DNA of 64,000 bases from Candidatus Neomarinimicrobiota bacterium (GCA_021734025.1 JAIPJS010000001.1:124001-188000), one strand, 5' to 3'; positions 1 through 9,547 are shown, numbered from the stretch's first letter. The notes: a model not told the origin generated them from the sequence alone. Program-made: numbers and translations.

Positions 1-684
1 AACGGTCTGTTGAATGCCAAAGATGTGTCCACAGGCGTTGCTTCTATAACCATAGATGGTGACGGTGAAAACGAGATAGTGGTGGTACCGGGCAGTAATT
101 CTGAGTTAACGCCGGAGAACATTCAGGAACATTCGGGCTTGTTTGAGCGCGTCAATGTATTACTGGCTCAGCTCGAAATCCCGATGGGGACTGTTGAAGA
201 AGCATTCAGGGTAGCAAAGAAGTCCGGACTTACGACAGTACTCAATCCGGCGCCGGCACAACAGCTGCCGACATCGCTCTTTCCGGATATAGATATATTG
301 ACGCCGAACGAAACCGAACTGGAATACCTGAGCGGAAATGAGATTACCGGAATCGACGATGCCATCAATGCTGCGAGATCTGTGCTGGCGAAAGGGGTGA
401 ACCAGATCATAGTGACAGTTGGGGAAAATGGCGCGGTCCTCGTGGAGGCTGATCGCACTCGTCATATTCCAGGCATAAAAGTAGAGGTGGTGGATTCCAC
501 CGCTGCTGGTGATGCCTTTAATGGGGCGCTGGCATTCGGACTCTCCAGGGAAATGTCTTTGGATAAATCTGTAGATTTTGCAAACCGGGTGGCGTCGCAA
601 TCCGTAACTCGTATGGGCGCACAAACTTCTATGCCAACACTGGCGGAAGTCGAATATAGAGGACTGGATTTCGTTAACAACTGA
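1..684 (+). CDS. rbsK: Ribokinase, C-terminal part (5' end outside window)
   Basis: PfkB-family sugar kinase that phosphorylates D-ribose to ribose-5-phosphate in the cytoplasm. The reading frame is open from base 1, so the N-terminus lies upstream of the window. Visible family landmarks are 'STGVASI' near the start, 'NPAPA', 'TPNETE' and the C-terminal anion-hole/catalytic motif 'STAAGDAFNGAL', whose Asp is the catalytic base. These are typical of ribokinase rather than fructokinase. It is followed 15 bases later by ribose pyranase, the usual rbs pairing. Only about 227 of the roughly 300 residues are present. No ribose transport gene is visible in the window. Confidence 0.9.
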   Translation, partial: NGLLNAKDVSTGVASITIDGDGENEIVVVPGSNSELTPENIQEHSGLFERVNVLLAQLEIPMGTVEEAFRVAKKSGLTTVLNPAPAQQLPTSLFPDIDILTPNETELEYLSGNEITGIDDAINAARSVLAKGVNQIIVTVGENGAVLVEADRTRHIPGIKVEVVDSTAAGDAFNGALAFGLSREMSLDKSVDFANRVASQSVTRMGAQTSMPTLAEVEYRGLDFVNN

Positions 685-699
685 TGAGTGGATTATCGT

Positions 700-1113
700 A
701 TGAAAAAAATCGGAACGCTGAATTCTCAATTATCGCGTATTATCGCGTCCATGGGACACAAAGATAAGTTGGTTATCTGTGACAGCGGATTGCCAATTCC
801 AAGGGATGCAGAAATCGTCGATCTGGCACTTCGGAAAAATTTGCCCGGATTTATTGAAACGTTAGAGGTCATTCTCGAAGAATTACAGGTCGAGGGTGCC
901 ATCGTCGCCCAGGAAATGAAAACCATCTCCAATGGGTTAATGACATCTGTGCAGGACCTGATGCCGGGTGTCGATTTCGAAGAAGTTCCGCATGAGCGGT
1001 TTAAACAGCTCACCCGGGATGCAACGCAAAATGGAAATATCGCCTTTGTGCGGACCGGGGAGGCTACCCCGTACGCAAATATTGTGTTGATTTCCGGGGT
1101 AACATTTCCCTGA
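700..1113 (+). CDS. rbsD: D-ribose pyranase
   Basis: RbsD interconverts the beta-pyranose and beta-furanose forms of ribose so that ribokinase receives its furanose substrate. The protein opens 'MKKIGTLNSQLSRIIASMGH', matching the family N-terminus with the conserved His, and contains 'VICDSGLPIP', also diagnostic. A GTG at 688 is in frame, but the ATG at 700 gives the family-typical N-terminus of 137 residues. It lies directly downstream of ribokinase, so the two are almost certainly co-transcribed. Confidence 0.92.
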   Translation: MKKIGTLNSQLSRIIASMGHKDKLVICDSGLPIPRDAEIVDLALRKNLPGFIETLEVILEELQVEGAIVAQEMKTISNGLMTSVQDLMPGVDFEEVPHERFKQLTRDATQNGNIAFVRTGEATPYANIVLISGVTFP

Positions 1114-1175
1114 GAGCATTCTTTAATTGAAGCAGAAGCTAATGGTGTACAACTAACAACAGAGGAGTGGGTCCC

Positions 1176-2630
1176 GTGAAGAAAATTGGGTTTTTTATTA
1201 CTATATCGTTTATTGTTGTCGGGTTATTCGGCACAAGCCAAGCTCAGACTGAGTCTTTAATCTATGATCAACTCACAACGGCTCCATCCGGTGAGTATTA
1301 TCACGTGCCTATAGGGTTGTGTGAAGACTATCCGGAAGAGACCACGACCAAAGAAACCTACCGCAAAGATTTCGAATTATTGAAAGAGTCCGGCGTAAAA
1401 TATTTACGCATTTCCTTCGGGTGGGACGCCATTGAGTATGAAGAAGATAAGTACGATTGGCTTTTCTGGGATGATTTCGTTAAAACCGCAGTGGAAGAAT
1501 ATGGCTTAACCCTGATACCTTACATTTGCTACACTCCCCAGTGGAACTCCACGGCTTCTGTCGAGGATTCGTTATACTTCTGGAACCATCCGCCCAAAGA
1601 TTTCAATGAATTCGGCGAATTTATGGGCGACCTGGTGAATCGATATGAAGATTATATCAAAACCTGGGAGTTATGGAACGAACCGGATATCAGCGTTTAC
1701 TGGCAGGGAACGACTGCAGAGTTTGCTGAGTTTACCAAGATTGGATCAAGAGCAGTGAAAGAAGCCGATCCTGACGCCAAAGTTGTCCTGGCCGGATTAG
1801 CTCACCGAATCCAGTTCACCCGCGAACTGTTCCGGGATTACGACATCAGCGACTACGTGGACATCGTCAACATTCACAACTACTTCGAAACCTGGCATCA
1901 GGATCCGGTGGAAAACATCGACGAGTATATCAACGACATCCACGATATCATCTGGCGATGGGGTGACGGACAGCCGCTGTGGATGGCTGAAGTGGGCTAT
2001 AGCACGTTTCGACAGGACAGTTATGTCTCCAGCGTATACGAAACATATTACGATTATGAACACTCTCCGGAATACCAGGCAGTCGATCTTTTTAAACGGC
2101 TGGCACTCTCCGTGGCAACGAAAAATATGACCGCTATCGCCTGGTACGAGATCAAAGATTTGCCCCAGTCGGAAGAAGTGATTGGCGACGAATACAACAA
2201 CAGATATTTGGGCGTTGCCTACGAAGACCATTCGCCAAAACCGGCACAAAAGGCGCTTTCATTTTTCATCGACCTGTTCGCAGGTGACTACAAACCTCTA
2301 ACGGATGAAGTCATTATTGAGAAGCCGTTGGGTGCCGAAAACACATTGCGGGTATTTGAAAAGAAAAATGGCGATGTAATCGTGGTCGGCTGGGTCAATA
2401 CCCATGTACCGGGTAAAACCGGCGATGTCCGCGACGGAAGCGTCAAAGATACCAGAGAAGAGACTGTGCGGGTGGCAATTAAGAAAGCTCTCAAAGGGGA
2501 TGCAACTCTGTACAATGAACTCGGAGAGGCAAGCAAGTACAAAAAAGTCGAGCGGAAAAAAGGCAAAACAGTCCTTCCGGAATTTACCATGAAGGGCGGC
2601 GAAATAACGATTATAGAACTCAGTAAATAA
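1176..2630 (+). CDS. Secreted clan GH-A glycoside hydrolase (GH39/GH5-like)
   Basis: An exported TIM-barrel glycosidase of 484 residues. The GTG at 1176 is preferred over the in-frame GTG at 1167, because AGAGGAG (1161-1167) then lies at normal spacing and the product starts with a Lys-Lys plus hydrophobic signal peptide ending around 'TSQAQ'. The acid/base glutamate is in 'WELWNEPD' (E169 from this start) and the likely nucleophile is in 'WMAEVGYS' (E272), the clan-A arrangement of strands 4 and 7. The motif set fits GH39 or a GH5/GH39-related family. The C-terminal 110 residues look like a beta-sandwich. Substrate is not assignable from sequence; a beta-xylosidase-like or other exo-acting role is an inference from the neighbours. 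Confidence 0.72.
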   Translation: MKKIGFFITISFIVVGLFGTSQAQTESLIYDQLTTAPSGEYYHVPIGLCEDYPEETTTKETYRKDFELLKESGVKYLRISFGWDAIEYEEDKYDWLFWDDFVKTAVEEYGLTLIPYICYTPQWNSTASVEDSLYFWNHPPKDFNEFGEFMGDLVNRYEDYIKTWELWNEPDISVYWQGTTAEFAEFTKIGSRAVKEADPDAKVVLAGLAHRIQFTRELFRDYDISDYVDIVNIHNYFETWHQDPVENIDEYINDIHDIIWRWGDGQPLWMAEVGYSTFRQDSYVSSVYETYYDYEHSPEYQAVDLFKRLALSVATKNMTAIAWYEIKDLPQSEEVIGDEYNNRYLGVAYEDHSPKPAQKALSFFIDLFAGDYKPLTDEVIIEKPLGAENTLRVFEKKNGDVIVVGWVNTHVPGKTGDVRDGSVKDTREETVRVAIKKALKGDATLYNELGEASKYKKVERKKGKTVLPEFTMKGGEITIIELSK

Positions 2631-2646
2631 CGGGGATACAAACACC

Positions 2647-3111
2647 GTGAAGATTTCAGCACAAAAGGTCAGCGTCGATAATTTCAGGGAGTACGGCAAA
2701 GTCGTTGAGGGTACTGCGGGTAAACCGACTTCCCAGGACGAGACATACAAGTTCTGGTCGGATATCGCCAATTACGAAATCGACGGCAGGACGGAGATCG
2801 GGCTTTGTACGGTTTACAGACAGGAGATACAGCAAGTCACCGGTATCGAACGCCACCTGCACACGCCGGAAATACTCATCCCTGTCGACGCCCCTTTTGT
2901 GCTTCCGGTGTTAAAATCGGAGAATCCGGAAGACGGAATTGATGCATTTCGAGTGGATATCGGGCAGGCGGTTGTTATCGATCCGGGGGGTTGGCATGGC
3001 CCGTGCATCCCTGATAGGACCGAAGAGGCAACCTATTTTGTGATCTTCCGGCACAACACTCCTTATGAGGATGTAGAAAGTACCGAAATCGAACCGGTTA
3101 GGATTGAATGA
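2647..3111 (+). CDS. Ureidoglycolate lyase-like (AllA family) cupin protein
   Basis: A 154-residue protein resembling the AllA/ureidoglycolate hydrolase cupin fold, with 'ERHLHTPEILIPVDAPFV' and 'GQAVVIDPGGWHGPC' as the metal-site-like segments. Authentic AllA acts in allantoin degradation, but no other purine-catabolism gene is nearby. Here it sits inside a sugar operon and overlaps the next gene by four bases (ATGA), so a sugar-acid lyase or isomerase-like role is more likely than nitrogen metabolism. That functional shift is inference; the family resemblance is what the sequence shows. Start is GTG with a weak GGGGA upstream. Confidence 0.6.
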   Translation: MKISAQKVSVDNFREYGKVVEGTAGKPTSQDETYKFWSDIANYEIDGRTEIGLCTVYRQEIQQVTGIERHLHTPEILIPVDAPFVLPVLKSENPEDGIDAFRVDIGQAVVIDPGGWHGPCIPDRTEEATYFVIFRHNTPYEDVESTEIEPVRIE

Positions 3112-4817
3112 TGGCTACTGACGGAAGCACGACAACAGACCTTATTTCTGAGGGGCTACGATTGCAGGTGGATAAGGCGGAACCCGCACGGGTTTCGGCC
3201 CTTTTTTATTTCCCTGAGAGCACAAACGTTTGTGCTGCCGGGAAGCAGCTTGTGCGAGTTCGAACGCCCCAGGCAGTCTCCGAGCCGAATATCCTGGACC
3301 ATTTTACCTTGGAATCCTGTGAGGACGGAAAGTTAACCTGGCGATTGCAGGGTCCAGTTGAATCGTTTACAGGCATCCTGAAGTGCGAAGTGGAAGCCGA
3401 CGGGCTCCGGTTCCGACTTAAAGTTTCCGGCTCACAACCGATATGGCTCGCTGAGTGGTCGCTGTCCGGCTTGCAGTTGGAAAACTTCATAATTCCAGCA
3501 CTCGGGGGCCAGATCCTTTCGGATTCAATGCCGGATAAAAATGAAGTGTCCTACAAATATCCCTTCTGGTGGAATGCGCAGTTTGCCGTTGGACAAAACG
3601 CCGATGGCGGAGTCTGGCTTCAGAGTAGAGACACAAAGCCAAACCTGAAACTTTTCCGGCTGAAGCGGGAAAATGAGGCATTTACCATTACGTTCGGCTA
3701 TGAAGCGCAGGCGCCTATTCGGGAGACCACACTCGAATTTGATTGGTTTTTACGGGGATTTCAGGGAAGTTGGAAGCGTCCCGTCGACGCGCATCGTAAC
3801 TGGATGCAAACCGCATTTCAGGTGCCGGAATTTGAGTCGAAACCGAACAATCCGGCGTGGACCCGGGATATCAATATCCTGTTGGAGATGTGGGGAGCCG
3901 ATAAGCGCTCTAATACCCCCAGACATACTTTTTCCCAGATGATTGACAGATTGAACGAGTGGAAGGAGTTACATCCGCCTGAAAATACGCTAGTGTATCT
4001 GCCTGGTTTTGCCGAACACGGCATCGATTCCAACGCCCCTAGTTATAATCCCAGCGAACTATTGGGCGGCAAATCCCAATTCAAAAAATTGGTTGACCAC
4101 GCCCATAAGTTGGGATTCAGGGTCATGGTGCATACTAACGTCCTCGCGATGGCCTTCACACATCCGAAATACGAAAAATTCCGTCAATATCAGGTTGTTG
4201 ATCCCTGGGATCGCCCTCAAACGTGGGGCCTCGATATGGACGGGGACTGGCTCACTGAGCCGTATTTTGCATATATGAATCCCGGGGAAGACGCCTGGAC
4301 GGATTTAATGTCGGAAATACTTGGCGAGTTAATTGACTCATTCGAAGTTGACGCGGTTTTCCTGGATCAAACCCTGCTGGCTTTTAATAACAGCAAGGGG
4401 CCGAATTTCGTGGAAGGGATGAGAAAACATGTTCAGACGCTGCAGAGCCGATTTCCAAACACGCTGTTCGCGGGAGAGGGGTTACATGAGCATATGCTGG
4501 CGCCGCTTCCGTTTACACAAATTCACGGGATTGATAGTATCTCCGGTGTCCACGGACAGGAGGGACAGGTCGGCTGGCGGCTCGCGCATCCGGTATCATC
4601 GTATTTGTTTAATCCCTCAACCAAATTCATGGCGCACCTGCTCACCAAGCATCCGGATCATCCGGATTTCAAACTCCAGGAATCCGTTTACGAAAAGCTG
4701 GATGTGATGCCTGTGGTGTGTTTGTACGAAAATACGCAGCCGCTGGATACTCCGAATGTTCGCCGGGTTATCGAAAGAGCCAATCGATTGAAACAAAGCA
4801 GAGTGGAGGAAGCATGA
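3108..4817 (+). CDS. TIM-barrel glycoside hydrolase-like protein (DUF6259-like)
   Basis: A 569-residue protein without signal peptide, so probably cytoplasmic. The first ~230 residues form a beta-rich domain ('WWNAQFAVGQNADGGVWLQS'). The rest looks like a (beta/alpha)8 barrel with candidate catalytic acids in 'VDAVFLDQTLLAF' and 'LFAGEGLHEH', the spacing seen in retaining GH families of the GH36/GH101/DUF6259 type. The assignment is by overall architecture, and no exact CAZy family can be named by eye. It overlaps the previous gene by four bases, and its stop overlaps the next start (ATGA at 4814), which indicates translational coupling. Confidence 0.5.
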   Translation: MMATDGSTTTDLISEGLRLQVDKAEPARVSALFYFPESTNVCAAGKQLVRVRTPQAVSEPNILDHFTLESCEDGKLTWRLQGPVESFTGILKCEVEADGLRFRLKVSGSQPIWLAEWSLSGLQLENFIIPALGGQILSDSMPDKNEVSYKYPFWWNAQFAVGQNADGGVWLQSRDTKPNLKLFRLKRENEAFTITFGYEAQAPIRETTLEFDWFLRGFQGSWKRPVDAHRNWMQTAFQVPEFESKPNNPAWTRDINILLEMWGADKRSNTPRHTFSQMIDRLNEWKELHPPENTLVYLPGFAEHGIDSNAPSYNPSELLGGKSQFKKLVDHAHKLGFRVMVHTNVLAMAFTHPKYEKFRQYQVVDPWDRPQTWGLDMDGDWLTEPYFAYMNPGEDAWTDLMSEILGELIDSFEVDAVFLDQTLLAFNNSKGPNFVEGMRKHVQTLQSRFPNTLFAGEGLHEHMLAPLPFTQIHGIDSISGVHGQEGQVGWRLAHPVSSYLFNPSTKFMAHLLTKHPDHPDFKLQESVYEKLDVMPVVCLYENTQPLDTPNVRRVIERANRLKQSRVEEA

Positions 4818-5974
4818 AGTCTGTCAAAGCAGCCATTATCGGCGGTGGATTCATGGGACGATCGCACATTGAAGCGCTCAAGCGAATTGGCGGCGTCGAA
4901 ATTGAAGCCATCGTTGACAGCGAGTTAACCTCAGCACAAAATATTGCAGAGATGTTCAATGTCCCCGAAGCCTTCGGGAACTGGGAAATGGTGCTGAAAA
5001 ATGAAAGTGTACAGGTCATCCACAATTGTACGCCGAATAATCTCCATTACGAGATAAATAAGGCCGCTCTGCAGGCCGGAAAACATGTCATCTCTGAGAA
5101 ACCGCTTACTCTGACAGCGAAAGAATCCGCAGATTTGGTGAAAATTGCAGAGGAAACCGGTCTGGTGACCGCCATCGATTTCAATTACCGGTTCTACCCG
5201 CTTATCAGACAGGCCCGGAATTTGGTTACTAATGGAGAAGTTGGCAGTATCTACTTGGTGCACGGACACTACCTGCAGGATTGGCTGTACTATGACACGG
5301 ATTACAACTGGCGCCTCGAACCGGAAATTAGCGGCAAATCCAGAGCAGTGGCGGATATCGGTTCGCACTGGTGCGATATGGTGCAGTTCGTCACCGGCAG
5401 CAAAATAACGGAAGTATTCGCCGATTTGGCCACGATTCACAAAACCCGCAAAAAACCGGGAAAGCATACGGAAACATTTAAGGGCAAGGAAGAAGGCCCG
5501 TCTGACGATTATACGGAAGTCCCGGTCAACACGGAAGACGCCGGTTCAATTTTGGTCCACTTTGACAACGGTGCGCAAGGAGTGTTTACCGTATCACAGG
5601 TGAGTGCCGGGCGCAAGAACCACTTTTGGTTCGAGGTGGACGGCAGTAAAAAGGCCCTCTCCTGGGATCAGGAGGAGCCCAACTCACTCTGGATTGGGCA
5701 CCGCGAAAAGGCAAACGAGGTTATGATTAAAGATCCCTCGCTTCTGGATGACGACGCCAGGCGATACGCACACTTTCCGGGGGGACACCCGGAGGGATAT
5801 CCCGACGGTCCAAAAAACCTGTTCAGAGATGTCTACGATTTCATCCGCCGGGGTGGTGATCCCATAACAGAAGAAGTGAGCTTCCCGACATTCGCCGACG
5901 GTCATTACGAAAACAAGATTGTGGAAGCGGTCCTGGAGAGCAACGAAAAACAGCAGTGGGTTTCAGTCGAATAA
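4814..5974 (+). CDS. Gfo/Idh/MocA family NAD(P)-dependent sugar oxidoreductase
   Basis: A 386-residue cytoplasmic dehydrogenase. The N-terminal Rossmann motif is 'IIGGGFMGRSH', and the family-typical 'ISEKPLTLTAKES' (EKP motif) and 'DIGSHWCDM' follow. Such enzymes oxidise or reduce sugars, sugar acids or inositols. The frame extends upstream to 4718, but the ATG at 4814 places the Rossmann motif at the usual distance, overlaps the previous stop and follows a GGAGGA-type ribosome site. It probably performs the first oxidation of an imported monosaccharide together with the isomerase/epimerase at 6457. The substrate is unknown. Confidence 0.85.
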   Translation: MKSVKAAIIGGGFMGRSHIEALKRIGGVEIEAIVDSELTSAQNIAEMFNVPEAFGNWEMVLKNESVQVIHNCTPNNLHYEINKAALQAGKHVISEKPLTLTAKESADLVKIAEETGLVTAIDFNYRFYPLIRQARNLVTNGEVGSIYLVHGHYLQDWLYYDTDYNWRLEPEISGKSRAVADIGSHWCDMVQFVTGSKITEVFADLATIHKTRKKPGKHTETFKGKEEGPSDDYTEVPVNTEDAGSILVHFDNGAQGVFTVSQVSAGRKNHFWFEVDGSKKALSWDQEEPNSLWIGHREKANEVMIKDPSLLDDDARRYAHFPGGHPEGYPDGPKNLFRDVYDFIRRGGDPITEEVSFPTFADGHYENKIVEAVLESNEKQQWVSVE

Positions 5975-6456
5975 AAATATGACTATTAAATTCGCTCAAG
6001 AAACTGATTGTTCCGGATATATACAGAGCTTACCCAGTGAGGTTCTGGATTTGAACACCTCATCCAAGGTGATCGTTTGGTCGAAAACTTCGTGTTTGAG
6101 CACCGTTTGGGAAATCTCGAATAATGAATTTTCTTTCCGAGTTCCGTCTACAAAAAATTTTGTCGGTATCAAGAAGTGCGAGTTCGAAGTTTTCTTGATT
6201 TTTTCTCCCCCTTTTTTATCAAGAAAAAAGGGGGAACAAGAAAGCGGGGGTTGCAACAATGACTTGTCTCCTCTCCAAGAATGGACAACAGTGAGAATGC
6301 AGGGCTTGGCATTAGCCGTGCCGATTCCCGGCATCTGTTCAGCCGTTGGGAGCACAAGGATGACGAGTTCTTCCGGACGGTGTGAATACCTTGAGCCAAT
6401 TTAATAGCCGTAAATGAAATTTATGTGATGAAAGCAGATATGAAGGAGGACAAAAT
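5975..6456 (+). other. 482-bp intergenic stretch with a perfect hairpin
   Basis: No convincing gene is seen. An open frame runs through from 5919, but its product has low complexity and no family features. The clearest structure is an 11-bp perfect inverted repeat (CCCCC plus T6 at 6207-6217, A6 plus GGGGG at 6224-6234) with a 6-base loop. It lacks a following T-tract on either strand, so it is not a standard intrinsic terminator. A good Shine-Dalgarno (GAAGGAGG) at about 6441-6449 serves the next gene. This gap probably separates two transcription units. Confidence 0.6.
6207..6234. repeat. Perfect 11-bp stem-loop
   Basis: CCCCCTTTTTT at 6207-6217 pairs exactly with AAAAAAGGGGG at 6224-6234 around a six-base loop. 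The lack of a U-tract argues against simple termination. It may be part of a decayed repeat or an mRNA-stabilising hairpin. Confidence 0.55.
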
Positions 6457-7383
6457 ATGAAATTAGGTTTTCTGACGGCCTGTGTACCGCAATTGAGCCT
6501 GGAAGAAGTAGTGAAATGGACGGCCGCCCAGGGGTTCCAGAGCCTCGAACTCGCGGCCTGGCCAGTCGATTCCGACCGGGATTATCAGGCCCGTCAAATT
6601 GATGCAGCGAATTTTTCCAGGGATGATGCAAAGCGGGTGAATGATCTGTTCGAGGAACACAATCTGGAAATCAGCGGATTTGCGTTCTACGAGAACAATA
6701 TCCACCCGGACAAAGACAAGCGGGAATACAATCTCAATCATTTGCGAAATGTCATTGACACGGCATCACTCTTGGACGTTGAACTTGTGGGCACCTTTAT
6801 TGGGAGCGATCCTAACAAATCGCCGAAGGAAAATATCAAGGAAGCCGGTAAAGTATTTCCGGATATCCTGAAGTACGCGGCGGATAAAAACGTCAAAATT
6901 ATGATCGAAAATTGTCCCATGGAGAACTGGGTAAAATTCGGCCTCCCTGGGAACTATGCATACTCACCCGAGCTCTGGGATGCTCTGTTCAATGAACTCC
7001 CCCAGGAGAATTTTGGGCTGAACATGGACCCGTCGCACCTGTACTGGCTTGGCATCGACTATATCCAGGTATTAAAGGATTACGCGGATAAAATTTTCCA
7101 CGCCCACGCCAAGGATGCCGAAATACTCCCGGAAGGAGAGTACCGGTACGGACTCTTCGGAGAGCAGGTTGATCCAACGCCCTGGGTCTCCGGCTGGTGG
7201 CGCTATCGGATGCCCGGTTGGGGCGAAATCGACTGGAAGCGGTTTATCACCACGCTGCAGGAATACGGTTACGACTATGTGCTATCCATCGAGCACGAAG
7301 ACCCGGTGTGGGAGGGCTCTGTGGAGAAAGTCAAAGACGGTCTGAAACTCGGATTAAAGCACCTGGAACAGTTTGTAGTCTGA
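6457..7383 (+). CDS. Sugar phosphate isomerase/epimerase (xylose-isomerase-like TIM barrel)
   Basis: A 308-residue cytoplasmic TIM-barrel metalloenzyme of the AP-endonuclease-2/xylose-isomerase-like superfamily. Metal-ligand segments visible are 'MIENCPME' (Glu), 'LNMDPSHLYW' (Asp/His), 'IFHAHAKDAE' (His) and 'VLSIEHEDP' (Glu), in the family order. Members interconvert ketoses/aldoses or epimerise keto-sugars, often beside Gfo/Idh/MocA dehydrogenases such as the one at 4814. The ATG at 6457 follows a strong GAAGGAGG. It is followed after 31 bases by the GH42 gene. Confidence 0.85.
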   Translation: MKLGFLTACVPQLSLEEVVKWTAAQGFQSLELAAWPVDSDRDYQARQIDAANFSRDDAKRVNDLFEEHNLEISGFAFYENNIHPDKDKREYNLNHLRNVIDTASLLDVELVGTFIGSDPNKSPKENIKEAGKVFPDILKYAADKNVKIMIENCPMENWVKFGLPGNYAYSPELWDALFNELPQENFGLNMDPSHLYWLGIDYIQVLKDYADKIFHAHAKDAEILPEGEYRYGLFGEQVDPTPWVSGWWRYRMPGWGEIDWKRFITTLQEYGYDYVLSIEHEDPVWEGSVEKVKDGLKLGLKHLEQFVV

Positions 7384-7414
7384 AACTGAATAACTGATTG
7401 TAGAAAGGACATAT

Positions 7415-9547
7415 ATGCGCGATTTACTCAAAGGAGAAACGTACATCCCCTTCGGCTCCCAATATTATCGGGCGCCCTCTCCGAAACGAGAAGACTGGGA
7501 CAGAGATCTGGCAAAAATGGCCGATCTGGGGTTCAACATGGTGAAATTCTGGGTCCAGTGGCGCTGGAATCACCCCGAGGAAAACCGGTACGACTTTTCG
7601 GACATCGACGAGCTGATGGAACTTTCCAGGAAGCACAACCTCAAAGTTATGCTCAATACCATCTTTGATATAGCGCCGGCATGGATTTATAAAAAGTTTC
7701 CTGACGCCAGCATGATTACCCTTGGCGGAAAGGAGATCGGCCCGCAATCGCAGCCGCACCGGCAGATCGGTGGTTTGGGATACTGCTACAATCATGATGG
7801 AATTATGGAGCACTTTTTTCACTTTCTGGAAGAGACAGTAAAGCGATACAAGGATCACCCGGCGCTGGATATTTGGAACGTGGGTAGCGAGCCTGAACTC
7901 ACCAGCAGTATGTCAGAAATGCGGCTCTGGGCGGATGACGCGGACAGAATCGATGAGATGCTATGTTACTGTGACAATTGTCAGCGGAAGTTCCCACAAT
8001 GGCTCCGGGAAAAATACGGAGATATCGGATCCCTGAATAATTCCTGGAACCGCAATTATCAGTCCTTTGATGAGGTCGAGGTTCCCAAGACTCGCAATAC
8101 CATCAACGATATCACGGACTGGCGCATGTTTTTTGTGCATTCTCTTGGTGAAAATGTCAGACGCCGTTTCGAGGTGGCGCAAGAGGTTGATCAGGGAGCG
8201 CATCCGTTGATGTGTCACCATGTGTTCATTCAGGGTTTTCCGGTCACCTCCACCGCCAGTGACCCGTGGAATGTCGGCCAGTACGGCGATCTCCACGGAT
8301 TCACCCAGCGGGACGATACCGCTATGATCGACATCCTTCGCTCCTGTGCCCGGGACAAACCGGTCATCTCCGCAGAGATGTTGATGCTGCCGGGGTATAC
8401 TTTGGACATGCCCGAACCCATCGATGAAAACGATATCAAGCGGTTTATCTTCAGCGGTGTCGCCGGGAACCTGAAGGGTTTTATCAACTGGCAGTACCGG
8501 CCGGAAATCCTGGGGCGTGAAACGCCTACCTGGGGATTAACCACGTTGGACGGCGGCGAAACGGAGCGGTTAAAAGCATTTGCCGAATGTGGCGATGTTC
8601 TGCAATCCAATGCCGATTTCCTGCTGGACGCAACCCCGCGACCAGCGGACATTGCCATGCTCTACAGCCCGGAGAACCAGGTTTTTGCCTGGATGGCGAC
8701 CGGCAACGAAAAAACCGCCACGGATTCTCTGCTGGGCACCCACAAGGCGCTCTACGAGCACAATTATAATATGGATTTCATTCATCCGAAGGAATTTACT
8801 GAGCACCTCTTAAGCCAGTATAAGGTGTTATATATCCCGTTTCCGTACCGGCTGAATGAGGACATGGCAACAATTATCAAAGAGTGGGTCCACAGCGGCG
8901 GAGTGCTGATTGGCGAGGCATATTTCGGCGGATGGAATTCCGAAAACGGTCACCACAATACCGTAGTACCGGGGTACGGGCTTCACGAGGTATTCCAGGT
9001 TCGGCAACTGGACGCACTGCCCATCCATGGAAGTGATACCGAGGTTATTGAGCCGAATAGTAATATTTTTGGCGGCAAAGAGAAAATTAAGGCAAGCATC
9101 GTCAAGGAAGTTTTGACACTCGAAGGCGCAGAAGTGCTGGCGAAGTTTGACACAGGAGATCCTGCCGTTACTCAGGCGGAGTACGGGGCCGGCAAAGCGA
9201 TATTGATCGGCTCGTATATCGGGCTGCCGTATCAGCGGACCGGCTTTAAGCCGAATCGCGATTTTATCGGGGCTTTGGTTTCAAGTACCATAGAGATAGC
9301 CCGACCCTCCGTGGACACTGACAAAAGAATTCGGGTCGATATGCTCACTCATCAGGATGAGCAATTGGTTATACTGCAAAACCTGGAACAGGAAGCCGTC
9401 CATGCAACAGTAACTATCCCGGACCTGCAGGCGGATAGCCTGACAGAGCAATTTTCCGGCAAAACGCTCGAACTCAACACTGATGATACCGGGATATCCG
9501 TAGAAATGGACTTTCAGCCGGGTGAGGTGCAGGTCTATCGTGCCTAA
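7415..9547 (+). CDS. GH42 beta-galactosidase-like glycoside hydrolase
   Basis: A 710-residue protein with the three-part GH42 layout: TIM barrel (about 1-390), a middle trimerisation/Rossmann-like domain (about 400-610, 'VLYIPFPYRLNEDMATIIKE') and a small C-terminal beta domain. The acid/base glutamate is in 'WNVGSEPE' (E159) and the nucleophile in 'PVISAEMLML' (E321). A Cys cluster 'CYCDNC' near residue 188 matches the zinc site found in many GH42 enzymes. There is no signal peptide, so it should act in the cytoplasm on imported oligosaccharides. GH42 members cleave beta-galactosides and some alpha-L-arabinopyranosides. Confidence 0.85.
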   Translation: MRDLLKGETYIPFGSQYYRAPSPKREDWDRDLAKMADLGFNMVKFWVQWRWNHPEENRYDFSDIDELMELSRKHNLKVMLNTIFDIAPAWIYKKFPDASMITLGGKEIGPQSQPHRQIGGLGYCYNHDGIMEHFFHFLEETVKRYKDHPALDIWNVGSEPELTSSMSEMRLWADDADRIDEMLCYCDNCQRKFPQWLREKYGDIGSLNNSWNRNYQSFDEVEVPKTRNTINDITDWRMFFVHSLGENVRRRFEVAQEVDQGAHPLMCHHVFIQGFPVTSTASDPWNVGQYGDLHGFTQRDDTAMIDILRSCARDKPVISAEMLMLPGYTLDMPEPIDENDIKRFIFSGVAGNLKGFINWQYRPEILGRETPTWGLTTLDGGETERLKAFAECGDVLQSNADFLLDATPRPADIAMLYSPENQVFAWMATGNEKTATDSLLGTHKALYEHNYNMDFIHPKEFTEHLLSQYKVLYIPFPYRLNEDMATIIKEWVHSGGVLIGEAYFGGWNSENGHHNTVVPGYGLHEVFQVRQLDALPIHGSDTEVIEPNSNIFGGKEKIKASIVKEVLTLEGAEVLAKFDTGDPAVTQAEYGAGKAILIGSYIGLPYQRTGFKPNRDFIGALVSSTIEIARPSVDTDKRIRVDMLTHQDEQLVILQNLEQEAVHATVTIPDLQADSLTEQFSGKTLELNTDDTGISVEMDFQPGEVQVYRA

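Noticed and set aside
5919-6404. Open + strand frame of 161 codons across the gap before the isomerase gene
   Set aside because: It overlaps the dehydrogenase gene, has no ribosome site, no family resemblance and a low-complexity product; the hairpin at 6207-6234 lies within it.
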